From assembly GCA_963629395.1 (NCBI GenBank), contig CAVGIV010000034.1, positions 1 through 28,315 of the forward strand: a DNA stretch of 28,315 nucleotides, given 5' to 3'. The notes under the pieces are model-generated. The model ran no database searches. It was not told the origin of the DNA and saw nothing but the letters and a program-made list of their open reading frames with translations. The stretch is from CAG-791 sp963629395. Its GTDB lineage: Bacteria > Bacillota > Clostridia > Lachnospirales > Lachnospiraceae. Position 1 is the stretch's first letter. Each line of letters begins with the position of its first letter. The translations under genes were made by a program, and so were the position numbers. This document shows, in pieces, positions 1 through 7,040 of the stretch.

Positions 1-73
1 CGGTGCTTGCGAGCGTCTTGTGCGAGCTTAGCACCGCTAGGTCCGAGGACGGAGTCGCGAGACGTCCCCGAAC

Positions 74-99
74 CGGACAGCTCCGCCAGGACCCGTCGC
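74..99. repeat. Left arm of 26-bp perfect inverted repeat
   Basis: Bases 74-99 are the exact reverse complement of bases 1171-1196 (core CTCCGCCAGGACCCGTCGC on this side). The match stops sharply at both ends. This arm lies just after the stop codon of the dehydrogenase gene, and its partner lies just before that gene's ribosome site. The remaining 73 bases at the window edge are GC-rich and full of short dyads (for example CGGTGC at 1-6 with GCACCG at 31-36) but hold no gene or T-tract terminator that I can see. Confidence 0.8.
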
Positions 100-119
100 T
101 TGGCTAGTGAACAACAGTG

Positions 120-1148
120 CTACCGTGCTCCGCCATCCGTTCCGAACTCATAGCGGAAATAGTCCATCACCAGCGACACCTTGCGCTTATCCTCGAGGCT
201 GTTGTACAGCTGATTCACCGGGTAGGTGACGGGCTTTTGCTCGAGCGTCTCTACGATGCCAAGAGCTGCCTGGTATGCCATGCGCTCCAGTGCCTCTACC
301 GTGAAGGCTGCGGTGTGCGGCGTTACGATGACATTGCTCATATGCAGCAGCGGATTCTCGGGCTTTGGAAGATTTCCTTCAAAGACGTCCAGCGCTGCTC
401 CGCGGATCTTTTTATCCTGCAGGAGACGGATCAGGGCCTCCTCATCGATAACCTCGCCGCGGCCGGTGTTCACCAGGTACGCCGTCGGCTTCATCCAGGA
501 GAGCTCCTTCTCTCCGATCATGTGCCGTGTAGACGCCGAGCCGGGAAGGTGAAGTGAGAGAAAATCCGCCTCCGAAATCACCTGCTTCATATCCGGACTC
601 AGTGTGGCATAGTCCAGCTTCTCCGGGGATTCGATGTGCCGATTGTAGCCAATAACCTTCATATTCAGGCCGTAAGCCGCCATCTTCGCTACCTGCGTGC
701 CGATCTTGCCCATGCCGATGATGCCCAGCGTCTTGCCGGATACATTCTCGCCCAGGCGCTTGCGGACCTCTACATTTCCTTCCTTGAACTCATTGTTGTA
801 ATCAATGGAGCCCTTGGCCAGCATCAGGATCAGGCCGATGGTATATTCTGCCACTGCGCGCTGGTTGGAGCTGGCTGCATTGGTTACCTGAATACCGCGC
901 TCCGTTGCCGCCTGCACATCAATGCTGTCGACGCCGACGCCGTGCATGGAAATGACCTTCAGCTTCGGGCATTTGTCCATGAGCTCTCCTGTGATGTGCG
1001 CATTCCGGATCAGAATGCCGTCACAGTCCGCACATTCCTTTTCCAGCGTTTCCGGATCAATGCCGGTGCCCTGGATGACTTCGATGCCGTGCTCCTTGAG
1101 CAGATTTGTTCCCTTTTCGTTAATCGGTTCCGGGATGAGTACCTTCAT
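120..1148 (-). CDS. D-isomer-specific 2-hydroxyacid dehydrogenase
   Basis: NAD-dependent oxidoreductase of the D-2-hydroxyacid dehydrogenase / phosphoglycerate dehydrogenase family, predicted to be cytosolic. The 342 residues show the expected order: split N-terminal substrate domain, then the Rossmann fold with GMGKIG at residues 145-150, then the catalytic triad Arg230 (in NTGRGEVID), Glu257 (in ALDVFEG) and His278 (in VTPHTA). There is no C-terminal ACT domain, so it is shorter than regulated SerA enzymes. The start at 1148 is preceded by GGAGGAAGG at normal spacing. It lies 81 bases downstream of the racemase-family gene on the same strand and is probably co-transcribed with it. The exact substrate (phosphoglycerate, hydroxypyruvate, lactate or a sugar-derived 2-keto acid) cannot be read from the sequence. 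Being next to a xylan/glucuronate locus makes a sugar-acid intermediate possible, but this is inference. Confidence 0.9.
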   Translation of the reverse strand: MKVLIPEPINEKGTNLLKEHGIEVIQGTGIDPETLEKECADCDGILIRNAHITGELMDKCPKLKVISMHGVGVDSIDVQAATERGIQVTNAASSNQRAVAEYTIGLILMLAKGSIDYNNEFKEGNVEVRKRLGENVSGKTLGIIGMGKIGTQVAKMAAYGLNMKVIGYNRHIESPEKLDYATLSPDMKQVISEADFLSLHLPGSASTRHMIGEKELSWMKPTAYLVNTGRGEVIDEEALIRLLQDKKIRGAALDVFEGNLPKPENPLLHMSNVIVTPHTAAFTVEALERMAYQAALGIVETLEQKPVTYPVNQLYNSLEDKRKVSLVMDYFRYEFGTDGGAR

Positions 1149-1170
1149 TGCCTTCCTCCATCTTCAAGAC

Positions 1171-1196
1171 GCGACGGGTCCTGGCGGAGCTGTCCG
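1171..1196. repeat. Right arm of 26-bp perfect inverted repeat
   Basis: Partner of 74-99, reading GCGACGGGTCCTGGCGGAGC onward. It sits in the 81-base gap between the racemase-family and dehydrogenase genes, about 20 bases upstream of the dehydrogenase start codon. In the transcript the two arms would flank the dehydrogenase coding region and could pair with each other. Confidence 0.8.
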
Positions 1197-1229
1197 CCAC
1201 CCTGTCGCTGACACTTTGATATTCCCTAT

Positions 1230-1958
1230 TCAGTTCTTGTACGAGCGGTACTGCAGCGAGCTTTGGATGAATTCAATCAGCTGATTGAGTCCGAAGACCG
1301 GCACGCCGCTCTCCTTCGAAATCACATCCCCAAAGGGAGCAAAATTCGGGCACTCGAGTACGATGGCACCGGTTTCGGGATATTTAGCCATGTGCTCTTT
1401 GGTCATCGTGCGAATGCTCTCACGGATCTCATCCAGATCGCCGCTCTCGCGGTTATAGATGACCAGCTCGTTGAACTCCGACTGCTCCGGAAGATCGCTC
1501 ACGCAGATCTTATAATCCTTCGAGGACCATCCGGACTTCTCGAACAGGGAATCGGTCATGAATTCTGCCCGCTCCGAGAAAATGCCGATCTGCTTGTCCC
1601 GACCGATCATCGCTGCAATCATGGGGACCAGTGTCAGTGTCGTTGTAAAGACCGGAATGTCCACCGCATCGGCCAGCTCTCTTTGAAAGCCCGCAAGAAA
1701 GCCGCAGCAGGTTGTGATCGCACGGCATCCGTCGCGCTCGAGCTCCTTGGCTGCCTTGCAGAAGGCATTGAGCAGGATCTCATCCGCATCGCGCGGGAGC
1801 TTATTGCCCTCAAAAACATCATGCACCACCTTGTAGCAGACCGGGAACGGAAACGTCATTGCATTTCCGGGATCTCCTGCGAGCCTTGGAAATTTGGTAT
1901 CCATCATCAGAATTCCGATGTCCTGTCCGTAAAACGTCCTTCCTCCTCGAATGTTCAT
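1230..1958 (-). CDS. Aspartate/glutamate racemase-family protein
   Basis: Protein of 242 residues in the Asp/Glu/hydantoin racemase superfamily (PF01177 type), a cytosolic group using two cysteines as cofactor-free acid/base pair. The first catalytic region is ITTCCGFL (Cys84/Cys85) and the second is LECPNF (Cys203). An in-frame start at 2114 exists, but the start at 1958 is chosen because AAAGGAGGAAGC directly precedes that ATG and the 52 extra residues look like translated leader. It is the first gene of a likely two-gene unit with the dehydrogenase, separated from GH115 by a strong terminator. Substrate specificity is unknown. Members of this superfamily include amino-acid racemases, hydantoin racemase, maleate isomerase and arylmalonate decarboxylase, so an amino acid is not guaranteed. 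Confidence 0.85.
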   Translation of the reverse strand: MNIRGGRTFYGQDIGILMMDTKFPRLAGDPGNAMTFPFPVCYKVVHDVFEGNKLPRDADEILLNAFCKAAKELERDGCRAITTCCGFLAGFQRELADAVDIPVFTTTLTLVPMIAAMIGRDKQIGIFSERAEFMTDSLFEKSGWSSKDYKICVSDLPEQSEFNELVIYNRESGDLDEIRESIRTMTKEHMAKYPETGAIVLECPNFAPFGDVISKESGVPVFGLNQLIEFIQSSLQYRSYKN

Positions 1959-1990
1959 GCTTCCTCCTTTGGTATTATCACTTTGAATGT

Positions 1991-2028
1991 CTGCGCATCT
2001 GTGCGCGCAAGCTCGTACAGATGCGCAG
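1991..2028. promoter_or_regulatory. 12-bp inverted repeat upstream of racemase gene
   Basis: CTGCGCATCTGT (1991-2002) and ACAGATGCGCAG (2017-2028) are perfect inverted arms around a 14-base spacer. They lie in the gap between the GH115 terminator and the racemase-family start. No T-tract follows, so it is not a terminator. It could be an operator or an RNA leader hairpin. A GATAAT-like box at 1974-1979 lies nearby but is too close to the ribosome site to be a convincing -10. Confidence 0.5.
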
Positions 2029-2050
2029 CCGCTGTCCGGGATTTTTGCAG

Positions 2051-2109
2051 CAAATAAAAAGGGCAACAATGCCCCGCGCAGACTGTCTGCATGGGAGCAC
2101 CATTGCCCT
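2051..2109 (-). terminator. Intrinsic terminator after GH115 gene
   Basis: Read on the minus strand, bases 2109-2094 pair with 2075-2060 in a 16-bp stem (ends AGGGCAA / TTGCCCT, some G-U pairs). The apex carries a further GCAGAC-A-GTCTGC hairpin. TTTTTATTT follows immediately. It starts about 50 bases after the GH115 stop codon and separates that gene from the racemase unit. Confidence 0.85.
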
Positions 2110-2157
2110 GCCACTACATAATTAACCCAGTTACGATAGCACCGGAAGGAAAACTTT

Positions 2158-5001
2158 TCAACACTTTCTGTAACTCTCGGTCGGTCCCAGATAGGACTCC
2201 GGCAGCGTGGTTCCTGCCTTATGAAGCACGATTTTCTCCAGAATGACTGCCGGGCTCATGGCAACGTACTGCAGCTCGTTGAGGCCCTCCCGGCACCTGC
2301 AGGCCATCGTCACCTTCTTGACCTGCTCAATGGCCTCCTGCTCCCACTGGGGGCTCAGGAAGAACTGCCGGTCAACCTCACGAACGGTGTTCATCTGCTG
2401 CAGCTCTCCGTCATTCATCCGCACGGCTACAAACTGCCTTCGTTCATACACCACCGGTGTGGTTGCGGACAGATACAATGTGAGCTCGTAGTTACCTTCC
2501 TCTCTCGCCCAAAAGCGGTACGTCACAGATGGACGCTCCGTTTCTTCCATATAGTCGGTGGTGTTCGGATAGGCCTTGATCGCCGTCCCGGTTCTCCCGT
2601 ACGGCGAGAGGAGCCCAAAGCCTCCCTTTACGGCATCGGTTTTAAAGGCGAAATGATCTGCATGCATGCTGACACACCCGTCGCTTTCAAGGAAGGTCCC
2701 CTTCGGCAGCTCGTCCCAGGTGCGGCTTTCCGCCTCCACCCGGATCACCGCCGTTCCTCCGCCGTGCTGCTCCACTGCAAAGCTTCCCGATACAAAGCCC
2801 TCAAAGTGGTCCCTGCGGATGGTCAATGTGACCCTCTGTGTAACAGAGACCTCCCCTTGCATGCGATCAAACTCCATCCAATCGCAATCCGTACGGATTT
2901 GGTAGTACACCGGCTCCTTGCTGCCGCATGCAATGTCGAACACAATCTGGCTGCAGTCCGGACGCAGGGCATCCCGCCATACCTGCTTTTTCTCATTCCA
3001 TTCCAGGCCGGATACGTACGCAGTGTCGTGAATCCGGGAGATGATCATGCGCGGATGGTTGGCCGGGTAAACGGTGTGCCGCACAGGATACTTATTGTCC
3101 TCGTCGTTCCAGTTGGTAAATCCGATGTGCTCGCCCAGTCCCAGGCCATAAAAATACCCGTTATCCACCTCATGATATTGGCGAACCAGTCGCTCATCCT
3201 CTTCCACGCAGGCATTCACCTCCTGCGCCACTATATTCGCCTCCACACGGTTCTGCCAGGCATACAGGTGATTTTGGGAGGACAGAATCCACATTTTCAT
3301 CAGATTCGCTGTGGCACAGGCCGGATAATACAAAAGAGACACAAAGGCCCCCATATGGCGTCTCGGGCAGGCAAGCTGCAGTCTCCTTCCCTTTTCCAGT
3401 ATGTCATTGGAAATCCGCAGCACCTCATCTGCCTCGCCGTAATGCGCCGGATGGAAAACCCGGTCGTTCATAACCTCGTGTCTGCGCCTGGCCAGAAGCG
3501 CCGTATACTCCCAGATCAATCCATCGATCGTCTCTCTTTGACACTCGTCATATACTGCACCAAACTGCCGGTCCACCCACTTCCTGGTGTATTCCTTGGT
3601 AACCGCGCAGTCCCTGCCGCCCCACGCCTCGATGTCATACGCCAGATCCAGAAAATAAGACAGCCCCAGCTCCTGCGTCCCAATGTCGCCAATGTTGGTC
3701 ACCCAGATTTCCCGCACCCCGTAGTCATAGGCCATGGTCATTTCTTCACAGACCTTCGGCAGATAGGTTGAACCGATCCACTGGAAGGAATGGGCGCCGC
3801 CGTGCATGTCCATATGGTAATACATGCCATATCCGCCCTCGTGATCTCTCATCTGCTCGGACGGCAGCGTTCGCGTGGAGCCATGGTTGTTGTCACTGAG
3901 CATCAGGGCCACACCCTCGAGCTCCTCATCGCCCATCAGTCCCTTTACCGTTTCGTTCCCGTAGAAGAATTCCTCCACCTCCGTGAACAGTACAATCTGG
4001 CGCGGCACCTTGCTTACATCCTCGCAGATGGTCTCCCGGATCAGCTGGTTTTGCGTTTTCAGGACGTCTCGTAAAAGAGCAATGTTGTCCTCAAGCGTGG
4101 CGTCCTGCCCCAGGATGGCCGTGTCGTTCTCACCGCGCATCCCCATCGTGATCACCTGCTCAAACGACCGGTTGCGCACAAGGCCGTCTCTCCAGAACCT
4201 GGTGATCCCCTCCGGATTGCTTCGGAAATCCCAGGCATCACCGTAGACGGAATTTGCCCCGCGGACCATACTGTACTCCTGACCGCTGCGCATGCAGGGC
4301 TCATGATGCGAGGTGCTCATCACGACGCCCAGCTCATCTGCAAGCTCTGCGCTCTTGAGGCCCGGTCCGTCCAGGTTAAAGTTGGAGTCCCACATCGCAG
4401 GCCACAGATAGTTGCCCTTGAGCCGCAGCAGCAGCTCAAAGATCCGTTCGTAGCAGGCCGCATTGACGCCGCCGAAATGTGTCATGGCCCAGGTGCCAAA
4501 GGCCGGCCACTCATCGTTGATGAAAAAGCCGCGGTATTTAACCGAAGGCTCTCTGGAAATGACATTCACCGTCTCGTCCAGATTTACAAAAAGCTGCTTC
4601 CTGGGCCAGACGTGATTCCAGTTGACAAGCGGCGACACCCCCAGAAGCTCCGACAAATGGAACAGGCCGTAAATCGTCCCCCTTTTATCACTGCCGGCAA
4701 TCAGCAGCACATCCTTCGCTCCTCCCGCCGGATTCGGAATGATCCAGAATAAATAGACCTCCCGTTTTCCCCTGATCGGCGTCAGGTCGATTCTCTCCTC
4801 GCGCTCAAGTCTGTCGAGGAGCTCACTGTGTCCCACCGTTCCATACAGGACGTATTCTTTCCCCGGCTCCAGCGCGTCTGTGCTCTCCGGATAGGTATCC
4901 GTCACCAGCTCAATGTCTTTTCTTACCAGACCGGCAATGTATTTTACTCCCAGCAGCGCACACGCCTCTTCATAAAAACAGCAATCTTTTCCGATTCGCA
5001 T
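2158..5001 (-). CDS. GH115 alpha-glucuronidase
   Basis: Glycoside hydrolase of family GH115, which removes (4-O-methyl-)glucuronic acid alpha-1,2-linked to xylose in glucuronoxylan and its oligomers. The 947-residue protein has the family's typical length and landmarks in order: N-terminal alpha/beta region, VSPLVNWNHVWP near 122-133, RGFFINDEWPA near 157-167, LWPAMWDSNF near 199-208, MGMRGENDT near 286-294, FTEVEEFFYGNE near 339-350, DNNHGSTRTLP near 370-380, and a beta-rich C-terminal part after about 780. No signal peptide or anchor is visible, so it should act in the cytosol on imported aldouronic acids. The start at 5001 has GGGAG eight bases upstream; a GTG at 5064 would add 21 residues without a good ribosome site. 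It seems to form a single-gene unit, with terminators on both sides. I am confident of the family; the preferred oligomer length is unknown. Confidence 0.93.
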   Translation of the reverse strand: MRIGKDCCFYEEACALLGVKYIAGLVRKDIELVTDTYPESTDALEPGKEYVLYGTVGHSELLDRLEREERIDLTPIRGKREVYLFWIIPNPAGGAKDVLLIAGSDKRGTIYGLFHLSELLGVSPLVNWNHVWPRKQLFVNLDETVNVISREPSVKYRGFFINDEWPAFGTWAMTHFGGVNAACYERIFELLLRLKGNYLWPAMWDSNFNLDGPGLKSAELADELGVVMSTSHHEPCMRSGQEYSMVRGANSVYGDAWDFRSNPEGITRFWRDGLVRNRSFEQVITMGMRGENDTAILGQDATLEDNIALLRDVLKTQNQLIRETICEDVSKVPRQIVLFTEVEEFFYGNETVKGLMGDEELEGVALMLSDNNHGSTRTLPSEQMRDHEGGYGMYYHMDMHGGAHSFQWIGSTYLPKVCEEMTMAYDYGVREIWVTNIGDIGTQELGLSYFLDLAYDIEAWGGRDCAVTKEYTRKWVDRQFGAVYDECQRETIDGLIWEYTALLARRRHEVMNDRVFHPAHYGEADEVLRISNDILEKGRRLQLACPRRHMGAFVSLLYYPACATANLMKMWILSSQNHLYAWQNRVEANIVAQEVNACVEEDERLVRQYHEVDNGYFYGLGLGEHIGFTNWNDEDNKYPVRHTVYPANHPRMIISRIHDTAYVSGLEWNEKKQVWRDALRPDCSQIVFDIACGSKEPVYYQIRTDCDWMEFDRMQGEVSVTQRVTLTIRRDHFEGFVSGSFAVEQHGGGTAVIRVEAESRTWDELPKGTFLESDGCVSMHADHFAFKTDAVKGGFGLLSPYGRTGTAIKAYPNTTDYMEETERPSVTYRFWAREEGNYELTLYLSATTPVVYERRQFVAVRMNDGELQQMNTVREVDRQFFLSPQWEQEAIEQVKKVTMACRCREGLNELQYVAMSPAVILEKIVLHKAGTTLPESYLGPTESYRKC

Positions 5002-5123
5002 ATGGATTCTCCCTGTGCAGCTTCTTCCAAAGCTGATTCTTCCTTTATACACACAGAGTACCACAGGAAGGTGGTGAATAAATACGCGTTGTCATGCTGT
5101 TTTTATTGCGTTGTTGAACTTCA

Positions 5124-5155
5124 TAAAAAAAACGTCGCTGATTTTGTCAGCGGCG
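5124..5155 (-). terminator. Terminator after the desulfidase-family gene
   Basis: CGTCGCTGA (5133-5141) and TCAGCGGCG (5147-5155) form a hairpin with one mismatch and a five-base loop, just past the stop codon at 5163. On the minus strand it is followed by eight T residues. On the plus strand it is followed by five T residues, so it could work in both directions. Confidence 0.85.
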
Positions 5156-5162
5156 CTTTTTA

Positions 5163-6440
5163 TCAGCTATCCTCTCCGATCATCAGGCCGAGGATGACAT
5201 TATCCGTTTCCTTCATACCCACCTTGCCGACATAGCCGAGATTCTGGATGGTCTCCTCCACAGAATTTTCCACCAGGCCTTCTCCCGATTTAAAATATCT
5301 TCCCTTCTGCGCCAGATTGTTTGCCATAATCGCCGCATCCACAGAAGAAGCAATTTTCGCGGCGCAGGAGGATTTGGCTCCGTCGCAGACGACACCGCCG
5401 ATGTTCGCAATGGTGTTGGTGATCGTCTCCGAAATCTGCTGATAGTCCTCTCCGTACAGATAGGCAATGCCTGCCCCGGCCCCGCAGGCTGCGCTGACCG
5501 CTCCGCAATAGGCGGAAAGACTGCCGATGTATTTCTTCTGATGAATAGCCACCAGATTACTTACCACCAGGCCGCGCAGCAGCCTGTCCTTACTCACTCC
5601 AAGCTGCTTTCCGTATTCCACCACCGGTATTGAACAGGTGATCCCCTGGTTGCCGCTACCGGAGTTGATAACAACCGGCAATGCACAGCCGTTCATTCGC
5701 GCATCGGATCCGGCTGCTGCACGTGCCTTTGCACGGACAGCCACAGATTCATTGCCGTAGGTTTCCAAAATGGTGCGTCCTATTTCCGCGCCATAGCCAT
5801 GCTGCAGCCCCTCATCCGAAATCGCACTGTTCAAACGAATCTGCCGCTCCAGTAGGCTGCGAACATCCTCCAGATCCACACTGTCTGCGAACTCCAGAAT
5901 ATCCCGCACGTTCAGCAGCTTTTTAAGCTGCGGCGCAGCCTCGGTCTCCTGCTCCTCTTGCTGATATACAGTCTCGCCGTCCTTTTTGATGCACTGCACC
6001 TGCGTATGATGGTTAGAAATAGTCACTGCTGACGAATGTTCCTCTGTAAACAGCTCGACCCGGATGTAGAGATTCGCAACGTCCTTTACGTGGTGGCATC
6101 TGCAGAAATTTTGCTCCAGCAATTCCTTCGCCCTGTCAATATCCTCCTGGCGTACGGCCTCCAGCACCTCCAGACTAGCGTCGGCATCGCCGCCCGTGTA
6201 GCCAAGGATCGCCGCCGCCTCGATTCCTCGCATTCCGTTGGAATTGGGCACAGTGACACTCTTGACATTTTTAATGATATTGCCGCTGCAATATACCTCC
6301 ATGCGAGAGGCTTCCCCGCCCAGCACCTTCCGTGCCAATGCTGCACAGTAGGCCAGAGCGATCGGCTCTGTACATCCCAAGGCAGGAATCAATTCCTCCC
6401 GGAGGATAGAAACATATGCGTTATAGACCTGTTTCTCCAT
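5163..6440 (-). CDS. L-cysteine desulfidase / UPF0597-family protein
   Basis: Cytosolic protein of 425 residues related to the alpha subunit of iron-sulfur L-serine dehydratases and to the YhaM/CyuA (UPF0597) group. Known members split L-cysteine into pyruvate, ammonia and sulfide using an oxygen-sensitive Fe-S cluster. Signature segments are visible: PALGCTEPIALAYC near the N-terminus (Cys23), VINSGSGNQGI in the middle, and VVCDGAKSSCAAKI near the C-terminus, which supply cysteines suited to cluster binding. The ATG at 6440 is chosen because GGGAGGAATT precedes it; a longer reading to 6494 has no ribosome site. The start lies inside the 3' end of the upstream 92-codon gene, a 20-base overlap that suggests translational coupling. 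A serine-specific activity cannot be excluded. No link to sugar use is evident. Confidence 0.87.
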   Translation of the reverse strand: MEKQVYNAYVSILREELIPALGCTEPIALAYCAALARKVLGGEASRMEVYCSGNIIKNVKSVTVPNSNGMRGIEAAAILGYTGGDADASLEVLEAVRQEDIDRAKELLEQNFCRCHHVKDVANLYIRVELFTEEHSSAVTISNHHTQVQCIKKDGETVYQQEEQETEAAPQLKKLLNVRDILEFADSVDLEDVRSLLERQIRLNSAISDEGLQHGYGAEIGRTILETYGNESVAVRAKARAAAGSDARMNGCALPVVINSGSGNQGITCSIPVVEYGKQLGVSKDRLLRGLVVSNLVAIHQKKYIGSLSAYCGAVSAACGAGAGIAYLYGEDYQQISETITNTIANIGGVVCDGAKSSCAAKIASSVDAAIMANNLAQKGRYFKSGEGLVENSVEETIQNLGYVGKVGMKETDNVILGLMIGEDS

Positions 6441-6699
6441 AATTCCTCCCTTTCTCCAGTTCCAGCAGGAACTTATACAGAGGCACAACCTCAATCGTTA
6501 TGCCGTCTTCGTGGATAACTTCCTCTTCCTCATAGGTAACTATGATAAAACGGGTGGCCTGTATAGAATTATAAAAATCGATATCGATACCCGTTTTGAC
6601 GGATTTCAGATAATATACATCGTCAGGATAGGCACGTGTCAACCCAACAGCCGCGTATTTTACCATTGGATTTTGTACCAAACAGTGCACGCGCATCAT
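6421..6699 (-). CDS. Small conserved-looking protein of unknown function
   Basis: Ninety-two residues, acidic near the C-terminus (TYEEEEVIHEDG near residues 56-67), with no membrane segment or signal peptide. I do not recognise the family. It reads as a single compact alpha/beta domain, beginning MMRVHCLVQNP and ending in a charged tail. The start codon at 6699 has only a weak ribosome site, so M12 is an alternative start. Its last 20 bases overlap the first codons of the desulfidase-family gene, and the pair lies behind the twin palindromic operators at 6757-6805. The overlap and shared promoter region support a real gene whose role is tied to that enzyme, for example as a partner or regulator. 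That role is inference only. Confidence 0.6.
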   Translation of the reverse strand: MMRVHCLVQNPMVKYAAVGLTRAYPDDVYYLKSVKTGIDIDFYNSIQATRFIIVTYEEEEVIHEDGITIEVVPLYKFLLELEKGRNYGETGL

Positions 6700-6751
6700 A
6701 AGGGATCTCGCAGGCGGTCAGATACTCACCAAAAGAGTAGAGAGTTGCACT

Positions 6752-6805
6752 ATATCGTCGAGTATATACGACGATATGATAGCAAAACCGTCGTATATAC
6801 TCGAC
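6752..6805. promoter_or_regulatory. Twin 16-bp palindromic operators
   Basis: The 16-mer GTCGAGTATATACGAC occurs at 6757-6772, and its exact reverse complement lies at 6790-6805, centres 33 bases apart (about three helical turns). Each copy is itself near-palindromic (GTCG...CGAC around GTATATAC), and the first copy extends to ATATCGTCG / CGACGATAT (6752-6760 and 6769-6777). The site lies 53-106 bases upstream of the 92-codon gene's start. This is the expected layout for a dimeric repressor bound twice, such as a GntR-type protein, though the regulator is not in the window. I could not place a convincing -35/-10 pair around it. Confidence 0.75.
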
Positions 6806-6832
6806 AAAAAGAGTAAGATTTGATGCTTACTC
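6805..6832 (-). terminator. Short second terminator downstream of alpha-xylosidase gene
   Basis: On the minus strand, GAGTAAG and CTTACTC form a 7-bp stem with an eight-base loop (6826-6832 with 6811-6817), followed by TTTTTG. It comes directly after the stronger terminator at 6841-6881 and just before the twin operators, and would block read-through into the next unit. Confidence 0.6.
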
Positions 6833-6840
6833 CGTTACAG

Positions 6841-6881
6841 AAAAAAAAGAGAGGTATAGCTGCTGTTCGCAGCCATATCTC
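6841..6881 (-). terminator. Main terminator of alpha-xylosidase gene
   Basis: Minus-strand hairpin with a 13-position stem (6869-6881 with 6851-6863, one mismatch and one G-U pair) and loop GAACA, followed by a tract of eight T residues (6841-6848). It is the best stop signal for transcripts from the GH31 gene ending at 7041. Confidence 0.8.
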
Positions 6882-6899
6882 CCTCCTCTTTCTCAATTT

Positions 6900-6992
6900 G
6901 TAACTATTCAGAGCCAAGCAAATTTGCATAAAATGCGCGAGTAATGCTTGCATTAACGAGCACATTTTTGCGAATGGGCTCTGAAGAGTTAC
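6900..6992. repeat. Palindromic repeat element, complete copy
   Basis: A 93-bp element bounded by inverted ends: GTAACTATTCAGAGCC at 6900-6915 and its complement with one mismatch at 6977-6992. The interior has smaller palindromes (GCAAATTTGC, AATGCTTGCATT). The first 22 bases recur identically at 20424-20445. It lies between the GH31 stop codon and the terminator, so it would be transcribed as a long hairpin. It is too small to encode a transposase. It resembles a miniature inverted-repeat element or an interspersed structured repeat. Confidence 0.7.
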
Positions 6993-7040
6993 CTCATTTT
7001 TCAAAGCTCATGCGGCAAAGACATGCACAGGGCCTGCACA

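Noticed and set aside
1..73. Possible tRNA or small RNA at the left edge because of GC-rich dyads
   Set aside because: No cloverleaf, TTCGA arm or CCA end could be made; the dyads look like part of the repeat region.
2221..3771. Long plus-strand open frame opposite GH115
   Set aside because: It mirrors the codon structure of a clear GH115 gene, lacks a ribosome site, and its translation (rich in His, Arg and Leu) resembles no protein family.
6500..6820. Plus-strand open frame opposite the 92-codon gene
   Set aside because: No ribosome site and composition typical of an antisense shadow; the minus-strand gene is better placed.
6752..6992. CRISPR-like array
   Set aside because: The repeats are inverted palindromes with no regular direct repeats and spacers, and no cas gene is present in the window.
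6750..7004. 84-codon minus-strand open frame downstream of the alpha-xylosidase
   Set aside because: It runs across the palindromic repeat, both terminators and the twin operators, so it is not a gene.
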